Source: Gammaproteobacteria bacterium 53_120_T64 (GTDB lineage: Bacteria > Pseudomonadota > Gammaproteobacteria > Pseudomonadales > Porticoccaceae). From it: a stretch of DNA of 33,857 nt. Made by a program: the position numbers and the translations under genes. The notes below the pieces were generated by a model. It was not told the DNA's origin, did not search any database, and was given only the letters and a program-made list of their open reading frames with translations. The stretch spans positions 1 through 33,857 of the forward strand of contig MAAT01000038.1 in NCBI GenBank assembly GCA_002162815.1, read 5' to 3'. Shown here one piece after another: positions 23,645-31,052 of this stretch; position 1 is the stretch's first letter, and each line of letters opens with the position of its first letter.

Positions 23645-24478
23645 TTATAACGACCTTATTGCGCCGTCGTCACCGACGATTACGGCACTCGCGCACATCG
23701 ACTGTAAAATCTGTTTTACATTATCAGCGAGTAGAACGACCTTCGTCAGTGCATCCGCGATCACACAACTCTGCGCATAAACAGAGACACTCTGCTCCGA
23801 CAACAACATCTCCCTCGTCTCGGGGTCGATAATTGCGCTGTGGCCTGGCCCGAAATAATAGGCTGCCGTCGTCGCCACTGCAGCGCTCTTCATCAACACA
23901 TCTACCGTACTATTCGCAGCCTGATGATGGGTTTTAATCGCCACGGTTTTCCCCTGCCAGCATTTCATCCGCAAATCACCCCCGGCATTGATTACCACAT
24001 CATCGACCTCATCCTGTATCGACAGGAAAGCCTGGTCGACGGCATAGCCTTTCGCGATGCCGCCAAGGTCGAGTAACAGCGGCCGCTTAAAGTGCAGCTT
24101 ATTTTTTTCTAAACAAATATCCTGCCAGCTACCCCGCCCTGCTATCACCGTGTGTATCTGTGGCAGCAAGCCGTTTTTGACCAGCTCAGGGGCAATGCTA
24201 AGATCGTAACGACCCGCCGTTAAGCGGCTCAGCAGCATTGCCGAACCCAGTACCGCCGCCATATCGTCCGATATTTCACAGCACCGATTGGCCGCCTCTC
24301 GGTTGAGGTAACTCAGCTCACTCTGCGGGTCATGAAAACTCATCCGTTTTTCTAGGGTTGCCATTTTTGAAAATGCACGATCGCTCAAGCCCATGAGTCT
24401 GTCCTCACCAAAATCGGCGCGCAACTGCACACTGACATAAGTGCCAAGTAGGGGCTTACAACGCTTGATAGATAGCAT
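23645..24478 (-). CDS. apbE: ApbE family FAD:protein FMN transferase
   Basis: A 277-residue transferase that attaches FMN from FAD to a threonine in target proteins. Visible motifs are LLGTYVSV at the start, LDLGGIAKG (136-144), INAGGD (163-168) and ADALTK (241-246), the last with the Mg-binding Asp and Thr. The protein begins directly with the conserved domain (MLSIKRCKPLLGTY); it has no signal peptide or lipobox, and an in-frame stop lies eight codons upstream, so none has been missed. Most ApbE proteins are periplasmic lipoproteins. It lies 21 bp after the FMN-binding protein gene, its likely target. No clear ribosome-binding site is seen. Confidence 0.92.
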   Translation of the reverse strand: MLSIKRCKPLLGTYVSVQLRADFGEDRLMGLSDRAFSKMATLEKRMSFHDPQSELSYLNREAANRCCEISDDMAAVLGSAMLLSRLTAGRYDLSIAPELVKNGLLPQIHTVIAGRGSWQDICLEKNKLHFKRPLLLDLGGIAKGYAVDQAFLSIQDEVDDVVINAGGDLRMKCWQGKTVAIKTHHQAANSTVDVLMKSAAVATTAAYYFGPGHSAIIDPETREMLLSEQSVSVYAQSCVIADALTKVVLLADNVKQILQSMCASAVIVGDDGAIRSL

Positions 24479-24499
24479 AGGAAGTACAGCAGCTGTCGG

Positions 24500-25036
24500 C
24501 TAAATGTGCCGAAGTACCTGATCCCAAGTATGAACCCAGCGGTTAACTCCGTCGGTAACGTGGCGACAGGAAAGGGTTGCTCCTGAAATATTTTTAATTT
24601 GTTGATCCAGCTTTAGATATTCCTCATTGCCCCGACCCAAAAATTGCGCCAACCACTTCGGGTGTTTTATCTCATCACCGTAGGTTTCTCGGTAGGTCAG
24701 TACCTCTAAACCCACCACCTTGCCAGCGGCATCCAGGGCCACGGCCATATCAATCATTTCGTGCTTGCCAACCACCTGATCGATAATAAACCAGCCACCC
24801 TCTGCCGTTTTCCATGCATTTAAGCGACGACGGCTGACGCGAACATTCGAGGCCTTGGTGATGGCTTTCATCTGCGCCTTAGTTAGCTCGACATTGATCG
24901 GCACCATCGACACATCCGCCCACAGTGCCTGCCGGGCTTGTTCAACCGTCAGAAAAGTCTCCGCATACAGCGGTGCAAGCGGCGCCTGTACCAGACCCAG
25001 TAACACAGCCACTTTGGCCAAAGCCCCTGCTCTCAT
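24500..25036 (-). CDS. exported FMN-binding domain protein with flavinylation motif
   Basis: A 178-residue protein with a signal peptide (hydrophobic VAVLLGLVQAPLAPL, likely cut after LYA at residue 25). The FMN-binding domain ends with ISGATLSCRHVTDGV; T154 in SGATLS (151-156) corresponds to the threonine that ApbE modifies in NqrC and RnfG. The YRETYGDEIKHPKWL segment is also typical. A periplasmic flavin electron carrier is expected. The start ATG is only three bases after the stop of the upstream barrel gene and AAGGG directly touches it, so translational coupling is likely. One cysteine and one histidine follow the motif (SCRH); no CxxCH heme site is present. Confidence 0.88.
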   Translation of the reverse strand: MRAGALAKVAVLLGLVQAPLAPLYAETFLTVEQARQALWADVSMVPINVELTKAQMKAITKASNVRVSRRRLNAWKTAEGGWFIIDQVVGKHEMIDMAVALDAAGKVVGLEVLTYRETYGDEIKHPKWLAQFLGRGNEEYLKLDQQIKNISGATLSCRHVTDGVNRWVHTWDQVLRHI

Positions 25037-25039
25037 CCC

Positions 25040-25990
25040 TTAATACTCATAGCCATAGATCAAACCGACATGGTATTGCTCGTGCTCATCCCAATTTTTA
25101 CTGCCTTCAACATAGGCGTGCCTGGAACCGCCGCCCTGAACCTGAAACAAGATCCCTGCGGTTAACCACCAGTTCTTTTCCGCAAAGTGATAGGTGGGGC
25201 CAATATATTCACCGTATTGGTGACGCGAACCCACTCGAAAGTTTGTTAAATCAAATTCTGAGGGCTGTAAACCGGGCTCATCGTATTCACCGGTTTCTGT
25301 ATTAAAGGGACTGAGGTGATCCTGTTGACGGCGATATTCAATGCCGACAAAATGTTTCGGTGCGACGCGATAGGCCAAACCGACGCTGAGATCAAAGGCG
25401 ATTTCTTCCTCGAGGACACCGGGCGATTTGCGGCGTTCGAATTCAGCCTTCACATTGGCCGCCAGTGTCAGCTTATCGTCGATCCAGTTTTTCTGGAAAT
25501 ACACCGTGCCGGTGTAAGAGTTTTGACTGATATCCGCGCCATCTAAACGATACTGCTCCCGCCTTTCATAGCCCAGGCCCAATGACAGCCCCGCCCAATC
25601 TTTATAGGGGCTATAAAGATTGTATTTCAACGCCACTTCGAAGCCGCCGTACTGAGTATCTTTAAAGCGCCCACCCTCGCCACCCTGGGTATCAAATACC
25701 GGCTGTAAATCGCGGTCATTGACGGAATAGTCATGGTGAAAAATCAGAATTTCTGCGCCAATCGTCAGTTTATCGGTGATGCCGTATTCTATCTCCGGGC
25801 GTATATCATGAAATTCATAGTCCCCCGAGTGCTTGCCCACGCGAATCGTATCGCTGAGCTTAAATTCGAAACTACCCTGGGGTCGTGTATCCGTACCCGT
25901 GGTGTAAACCCATAAATTTTCTTCTGCCATTGCCGGCCCCGCAACAAGGCCTGCCACCAGCAGAGCCTTCGCCAATCTATTTGTTCTCAT
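25040..25990 (-). CDS. outer-membrane beta-barrel-like protein (DUF6662-like), first gene of the redox operon
   Basis: A 316-residue exported protein. The signal peptide is MRTNRLAKALLVAGLVAGPAMA, cut before EENLWVYTTG. The rest is made of alternating amphipathic strands (FEFKLSDTIRVG, LSLGLGYERREQYR, HFVGIEYRRQQ) and ends in an aromatic C-terminal strand, HVGLIYGYEY, typical of outer-membrane barrels. The opening NLWVYTTGTDTRPQGS recalls the family DUF6662. GAAGGA lies five bases before the ATG. It is the promoter-proximal gene behind a Fur-box-like site. Its role in the redox system, for example as an outer-membrane conduit or sensor, is inference. Confidence 0.75.
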   Translation of the reverse strand: MRTNRLAKALLVAGLVAGPAMAEENLWVYTTGTDTRPQGSFEFKLSDTIRVGKHSGDYEFHDIRPEIEYGITDKLTIGAEILIFHHDYSVNDRDLQPVFDTQGGEGGRFKDTQYGGFEVALKYNLYSPYKDWAGLSLGLGYERREQYRLDGADISQNSYTGTVYFQKNWIDDKLTLAANVKAEFERRKSPGVLEEEIAFDLSVGLAYRVAPKHFVGIEYRRQQDHLSPFNTETGEYDEPGLQPSEFDLTNFRVGSRHQYGEYIGPTYHFAEKNWWLTAGILFQVQGGGSRHAYVEGSKNWDEHEQYHVGLIYGYEY

Positions 25991-26050
25991 GTTTTTCCTT
26001 CACTTAAAACAAGCACAACCTTCCTCACTACCGAGAAGATACGAATACAA

Positions 26051-26078
26051 ATGATAATGATTGCTATTCGCATGTCAA
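26051..26078 (-). promoter_or_regulatory. sigma-70 promoter of the flavin redox operon
   Basis: On the minus strand TTGACA (26078-26073) is followed by a 16-bp spacer and TATCAT (26056-26051). The -35 is perfect and the -10 matches five of six bases. The start codon of the barrel gene is 60 bp downstream, leaving room for a normal leader. Confidence 0.7.
26053..26071. promoter_or_regulatory. Fur-box-like operator overlapping the promoter
   Basis: Read on the minus strand the 19 bases match the consensus GATAATGATAATCATTATC at 14 of 19 positions, including all ten at the 3' end. The site covers most of the spacer and part of the -10 element of the promoter at 26051-26078. Binding of Fur there would block transcription when iron is plentiful. 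Confidence 0.65.
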
Positions 26079-26242
26079 TCTCTTTTTCCTGCTAACACAC
26101 CCCTGACAAGCCACTAACCACGAAGCCCATCTTGTATCGCCAACAATGTTGAGACCCTTCGCGGTGTTATGTGGTGTGGTGCAAGATTGCTGTTCAGCAG
26201 ATGCTCTACTGTGGCGCTTCACAATCTTCTCAGGTGTTATGA

Positions 26243-27724
26243 ATGTCCATTACCCAGCAACAGCGGCAATCCAATAGCCGTACCTTCCTTGCCATCTTTG
26301 GTGCATTCTTTTTATTACCGGGGCTGGGGCTTCTCGTGTTTCAGGCAATTCCCAATCTTCACCGGCTTTTTTCCGCACAAAATCTCGGCGCCGACGAATT
26401 CGAAGCCATCGTTGCCGCGGCTATTGTCGGGCTTCTGTTTAGTCTGATCGGTGGTGGCGCGGTCTACTGGGGGCTGAAAAAGCCCCGCGATAAGGTCGAA
26501 CTTCTCGACGGTGACAGCCCTTGGCTGGGGCGTAAGAAATGGGCCTGCGCCTCGATTAAAGACAGCTTCGCCCTCACCGGCGGCCTGACTTGGGGCATTG
26601 CCGTTTTTTGGAATTTAATCACCGCACCCGCTCTACTGGCCTTTTCCGAGGAACTCAACAAGGGCAATGAGTTAATTTACCTCGTCTTGGCCTTCCCCCT
26701 GGTTGGCCTCTTCCTGGTTATTCAGGCCATTCGTAAAACCCTCGACTGGCGACGTTTTGGGCAAATGACACTGACAATGGCACCCTATCCCGGCGCCATT
26801 GGTGGCGACGTGGCCGGCACTATCCACTTGCCCACAGCACTACCTGCCGGCACCCCCTTTACCGTTGCGCTCGACTGTGTGCGCCACTACACCCAGGGCA
26901 AAAATTCCAGCCAGAGCGTGGTCTGGCAACACCGGGGGCTCTTCGAAGCACAGCAGAGCAGCCGCTCGACACAGTTGCCGTTTTTATTTGCGGTGCCTGC
27001 CGACTTGCCTCCATCCAGCTCTGCCGATAGCAGCTACCATACCTGGACATTGGCCGTTAAGGCCGAGCTCGACGGTATCGATCTCGTGCGCCAACTCGAG
27101 GTACCGGTCTTCCCAACGGCGGAAAAAGCCAGCGCTTCCTTACGCCTCAACCTTAAAGCAGTAAGCGACATCGCCAGCAATGCGGCGGCCTTATTCGCCA
27201 ATAACACCGGGCCAGAACAGGCCATCGTCGGCGATCATAAAAACAAGGGCTTTGGCACAGGGGTTTTGATTGGTTTAGTGTTTTTAGCCATCGGCATTGG
27301 TCTGGCCTATTTTATTGGCCACTTGCAAAATGAAACCGCCCTCATTGGCTTTGGCGCACTGTTTGGCAGTATTGGCCTCGCCATATTTTCTTATTCTATG
27401 CTCGGCTACTTCCGCCGCTATTATCTGCGCCTCGCCAAACCCTTGCTGGAATGCCGCTATAAAAGCCTCTTCGGCGGCAAGCTAGTGACGCTAAATTATC
27501 AGCAAATAAGCGCGGTCACCACCGAGAGCCGCGGCTCCATGACTGTCGGCAATAAGCACTACCAATTTTTCAATCTCGGCCTAGCATTTAAGAACGGGGA
27601 ATCCCTCCGTATCGGCGAGCGCTTTAGCCGCCAGCAGGCAGAAAAAACTGCCGCCGCTCTCGCCCAACAACTCGGCGTTGCCGTGACAGAAAAATCAACG
27701 AGACCCTCCAGGCTTCATCAATAA
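26243..27724 (+). CDS. multi-pass membrane protein of unknown function with a central beta-rich domain
   Basis: A 493-residue protein. AGGTG lies six bases before the ATG. Four hydrophobic helices occur in the first 170 residues (around 15-35, 56-78, 116-135, 147-166). A soluble domain of about 150 residues follows; its segments GTIHLPTALPAGTPFTVAL and YHTWTLAVKAELDG suggest an arrestin-like beta sandwich. Two more helices lie at about 335-355 and 363-385. The C-terminal part (KLVTLNYQQISAVTTE, HYQFFNLGLAF) looks like a small beta-rich domain. I do not recognise a characterised family; a DUF3592-type protein is possible. It is divergent from the redox operon, sharing an intergenic region of about 250 bp. 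Confidence 0.7.
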   Translation: MSITQQQRQSNSRTFLAIFGAFFLLPGLGLLVFQAIPNLHRLFSAQNLGADEFEAIVAAAIVGLLFSLIGGGAVYWGLKKPRDKVELLDGDSPWLGRKKWACASIKDSFALTGGLTWGIAVFWNLITAPALLAFSEELNKGNELIYLVLAFPLVGLFLVIQAIRKTLDWRRFGQMTLTMAPYPGAIGGDVAGTIHLPTALPAGTPFTVALDCVRHYTQGKNSSQSVVWQHRGLFEAQQSSRSTQLPFLFAVPADLPPSSSADSSYHTWTLAVKAELDGIDLVRQLEVPVFPTAEKASASLRLNLKAVSDIASNAAALFANNTGPEQAIVGDHKNKGFGTGVLIGLVFLAIGIGLAYFIGHLQNETALIGFGALFGSIGLAIFSYSMLGYFRRYYLRLAKPLLECRYKSLFGGKLVTLNYQQISAVTTESRGSMTVGNKHYQFFNLGLAFKNGESLRIGERFSRQQAEKTAAALAQQLGVAVTEKSTRPSRLHQ

Positions 27725-27923
27725 GGCACGCCGGAGATGCCTTGCCAAGACACCTCCGGGCAAAAAGTTGTCAAGTACTGGCCCTGTGTACCTTGACTTA
27801 ACTCACAATCCCTAAAGGGCAATGGCCTGCCTCTTGCGGCGATGGCAACGTGGGCTAAGCTTATACGATAAATATTTACCACAAACAGAACACGACGAGA
27901 TCGTCTCGCCAAGGAGGGTTGCA

Positions 27924-28220
27924 ATGAAAACAATTAAGGGGCTGCTATTAGTTTGGCTCGGTGTCGAGATCTATATAAGTTATAGCGTTGTTATTCACGA
28001 TTTCAGTTTCTCCGCCCTGCTGGCTCTCGGCTTCAGTATTGAGCTTGCCCTCTGCGCAGCACTGTTTAGCTTACTCGTCTATATTCTCGATAACGCACTG
28101 TGGTTAGCCCTTACCTGCTTTACTCTGGTCGCTATTTTCGGGCCGGCAGGGGTGGTTATTTACGTGCTATTAAAATCGAAACTGGCTAGCCCGCCTTTGA
28201 TAGCACAAACAAACACATAG
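27924..28220 (+). CDS. small multi-pass membrane protein
   Basis: A 98-residue hydrophobic protein. The ATG at 27924 is set by a strong ribosome-binding site, AAGGAGG six bases upstream; the frame upstream to 27822 is not expected to be translated. Three hydrophobic segments can be seen: GLLLVWLGVEIYI, LLALGFSIELALCAALFSLLVYIL and ALTCFTLVAIFGPAGVVIYVLL. No family was recognised. It converges on the CBS-domain gene. Confidence 0.7.
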   Translation: MKTIKGLLLVWLGVEIYISYSVVIHDFSFSALLALGFSIELALCAALFSLLVYILDNALWLALTCFTLVAIFGPAGVVIYVLLKSKLASPPLIAQTNT

Positions 28221-28296
28221 CCAGTATCGGTCTGGAAAACAGTTCTGCCTAAGCTCGTTTCCTCAAGCCTTTTTCACAGGACTACCGGGGTTGATC

Positions 28297-28322
28297 CCTA
28301 GATTTACACCCTAGATTTACAC
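28297..28322. repeat. tandem 13-bp duplication
   Basis: CCTAGATTTACAC occurs twice without a gap (28297-28309 and 28310-28322) in the noncoding space between two convergent genes. It looks like a simple recent duplication. Confidence 0.85.
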
Positions 28323-28402
28323 AATAAGCCGCAGTCAATCTTCGACTTTGTGCATTGACTAAAGCCGCCCTGCCGCTGGCCTTATTCCCACCTCACTCTC
28401 TA

Positions 28403-28804
28403 TCAACCAGCAAAATCTTTAATCGCTCGCAATAATTGCCGGCAGCTAATTTGCCCCACCAATTTGCCATTTTCTACAATCGGTCGGCGTCGGTGTTTAT
28501 GTTTCAGCATTTCATCGGCGACGGTAATAATGTCCTCTCCCGGGCGATTGACCGCGACCTCTTTTGTCATCACGTCGGCAACAGGGGCCGCCCCGGGGGT
28601 ATCGCCGTTATACACGGCACTGACAATAGCTTGCATACAATCGAGTTCCGAGAGCATGCCCACCAGCTGGCCCGCATCGTCAACCACCACGACACCCGAC
28701 ACCCTGTTCTCAATAATCACCTGAGCCGCCGCAGAGATCGCAATACTCTGATTGACGGTTCTCGGCGTCCGCATGTATTCCCGCACTTCAACAGATTTGG
28801 CCAT
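28403..28804 (-). CDS. two-CBS-domain protein
   Basis: A 133-residue protein made of two CBS motifs, small modules that bind adenine nucleotides. The first covers SVEVREYMRTPRTVNQSIAI to LVGMLSELDCMQA, the second VADVMTKEVAVNRPGEDI to LVGQISCRQLLRA. Each has the usual strand-helix pattern ending in G-x-(L/I)-S. AAGGGG is six bases before the ATG. There is no other domain, so the protein may regulate a partner in response to ATP, ADP or AMP. The partner is not evident from the context. It is divergent from recG. Confidence 0.92.
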   Translation of the reverse strand: MAKSVEVREYMRTPRTVNQSIAISAAAQVIIENRVSGVVVVDDAGQLVGMLSELDCMQAIVSAVYNGDTPGAAPVADVMTKEVAVNRPGEDIITVADEMLKHKHRRRPIVENGKLVGQISCRQLLRAIKDFAG

Positions 28805-28921
28805 AGTTAACCCCTTCTTATGTTTTATTTCACTCTCACTACAGCATAGCCCGTCCTAGGAAAACACACATATTTAAGCCTGCACTAGGCGTCCCGAGCG
28901 TGAAGCCATACACTACGGATC

Positions 28922-31000
28922 ATGACAGCTCTCGACCAAACCCCAGTCACTCAACTGCGCGGCATCGGTACACAAATGCGCGACAAATTGGCGCGACTGC
29001 GTATTGCCACCCTTCAAGACATCCTCTTCCACCTGCCACTGCGCTATATGGATCGCACCCGCGTTAGTCCCATTGGCAGCCTGCAGCCCAATACCGAGGC
29101 GGTCGTAGAGGGCGAAATACGCGGCAGTGATATCGTTATCGGCCGTCGCCGCAGTTTGATTTGCAAGGTGCAGGACAACAGCGGGCTTATCACCCTGCGT
29201 TTTTTCCACTTCGCCGCCGCCCAGCGCCATACGATGGTCGTTGGCGCCACAATGCGTTGCTATGGCGAGGTGCGCCGAGGCAGTGCCGGACTGGAGCTCT
29301 ACCATCCGGAATATCAAATCCTCGACGGTAAGCAGCCCGAACCACTGGAGCAGAACCTCACCCCCATCTACCCCGCAGGCGATGGCATTACCCAGCACCG
29401 CCTACGCACTATTAGCGAGCAAACCCTAGCCCAACTAAACGCCGACAACCTCAACGAACTGCTGCCCCAGTCTCTGACTAACCAGGCACAGCAGAGTAGC
29501 CTGGTCGATGCCCTGCGCTTTCTCCACCGCCCCCCCGCCGACGCCCCTCTCGACCAACTGGCCAAGGGTCAACACCCGGCCCAACAACGCCTGGCTTTCG
29601 AAGAGTTACTCGCCCACCACTTAAGCATGCTGCGTCTGCGCCACAGCATTCGCCAGCAGGGCGCACCGGCCTTTGCCAGGGACCAGCCACTCAGCGCGCA
29701 ATTTCTCAAGATACTGCCCTTCGCCCTCACCGCCGCCCAACAGCGGGTCAGCGACGAAGCCTGTGCCGACCTTTGCCAACCACTGCCCATGCTGCGCCTA
29801 CTACAGGGCGACGTTGGCTCGGGCAAAACCGTGGTCGCCGCCCTCGCCGCGCTACAGGCGATAGCCAGTGGTTATCAGGTCGCCATTATGGCGCCGACTG
29901 AAATCCTTGCCGAACAACATCGGCAAAATTTTGAGGCCTGGTTTACCCCTTTAAACATTCGTGTCGGCTGGCTCAGTGGTAAATTAAAAGGCAAGGCGCG
30001 AGGCTATCAATTAGCGGGCATCGCCGATGGCAGTACCGCGCTGGTGGTGGGTACTCACGCGCTGTTCCAGGATCAGGTCGAGTTCCACAACCTTGGCCTC
30101 ACCATTATCGACGAACAACACCGTTTTGGTGTCCACCAACGCCTGGCACTGCGGGAGAAGGGCCGGCGCGATCACTTGACCAGCCACCAGCTGATTATGA
30201 CCGCCACCCCCATCCCCCGCACATTGGCGATGAGTGCCTATGCCGACCTCGACGTGTCGGTGATCGACGAACTCCCCCCCGGCCGCAGCCCGGTGAATAC
30301 CGTGGCTATCGTCGATCAACGCCGTTTAGAGGTGGTTGCCCGTATTCGACAAGCCTGCCAGGCGGGTCAGCAGGCCTACTGGGTCTGTACCCTGATCGAA
30401 GAATCTGAAGTCCTCGATGCTCAGGCCGCCGAAGTCACCGCCGAGGAACTCGCCCTCCTACTGCCCGAACTGAGCATTGGCTTGGTACACGGGCGTATGA
30501 AGGCCGGGCAGAAAGCCTCTGTTATGGCAGACTTTAAAGCCGGTCATATCAAACTACTCGTCGCCACCACCGTTATCGAGGTCGGGGTTGATGTGCCCAA
30601 TGCCAGCTTAATGGTGATTGAAAACCCCGAGCGCCTCGGCCTTGCCCAGTTACACCAGCTGCGCGGTCGAGTGGGCCGAGGCAGCGTCGCCAGCCATTGC
30701 GTACTACTCTACAGTACACCCCTGTCGCGACAGGCCAAAGAGCGCATTACCATCATGCGCCAGACCAACGACGGCTTTGTGATCGCCGAGAAAGACCTCG
30801 AGCTGCGTGGCCCCGGCGAGGTACTAGGGACTCGACAAACCGGTGATGTGGACCTGCGCATTGCCGACTTGCAGCGCGATGCGCATTTACTCGATACCGT
30901 GAAAAGCCAAGCCCAGGACATCATCAGCCATCACCCCGAACTGGTGGCCCCACTGATTCGCCGCTGGCTCGGTGATCGGGAAAATTACGGACAGGTTTAG
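28922..31000 (+). CDS. recG: ATP-dependent DNA helicase RecG
   Basis: A 692-residue helicase, nearly the length of E. coli RecG, that remodels stalled replication forks and branched recombination intermediates. The N-terminal wedge domain includes LPLRYMDRT and the OB-fold. The helicase core has the Walker A motif GDVGSGKT at residues 296-303, the DEQHRFGV box of RecG/Mfd-type translocases, TATPIPRTLAM, and in the second RecA-like domain VATTVIEVGVDVPNA and QLRGRVGRG. The C-terminal TRG segment follows, with LELRGPGEVLGTRQTG. No strong ribosome-binding site precedes the ATG. Confidence 0.97.
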   Translation: MTALDQTPVTQLRGIGTQMRDKLARLRIATLQDILFHLPLRYMDRTRVSPIGSLQPNTEAVVEGEIRGSDIVIGRRRSLICKVQDNSGLITLRFFHFAAAQRHTMVVGATMRCYGEVRRGSAGLELYHPEYQILDGKQPEPLEQNLTPIYPAGDGITQHRLRTISEQTLAQLNADNLNELLPQSLTNQAQQSSLVDALRFLHRPPADAPLDQLAKGQHPAQQRLAFEELLAHHLSMLRLRHSIRQQGAPAFARDQPLSAQFLKILPFALTAAQQRVSDEACADLCQPLPMLRLLQGDVGSGKTVVAALAALQAIASGYQVAIMAPTEILAEQHRQNFEAWFTPLNIRVGWLSGKLKGKARGYQLAGIADGSTALVVGTHALFQDQVEFHNLGLTIIDEQHRFGVHQRLALREKGRRDHLTSHQLIMTATPIPRTLAMSAYADLDVSVIDELPPGRSPVNTVAIVDQRRLEVVARIRQACQAGQQAYWVCTLIEESEVLDAQAAEVTAEELALLLPELSIGLVHGRMKAGQKASVMADFKAGHIKLLVATTVIEVGVDVPNASLMVIENPERLGLAQLHQLRGRVGRGSVASHCVLLYSTPLSRQAKERITIMRQTNDGFVIAEKDLELRGPGEVLGTRQTGDVDLRIADLQRDAHLLDTVKSQAQDIISHHPELVAPLIRRWLGDRENYGQV

Positions 31001-31052
31001 CGCCACCCATTGACGCCCGGGCAAATGCCCTCAGCACGTAATAAGGATGATT

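Noticed and set aside
23455..23832. A 125-codon plus-strand frame across the apbE/membrane protein junction
   Set aside because: It runs antisense over two well-supported genes and shows no recognisable domain.
24500..25036. A possible multiheme role for the FMN-binding protein because of the SCRH sequence
   Set aside because: No CxxCH motif exists in the protein; the sequence is part of the flavinylation region.
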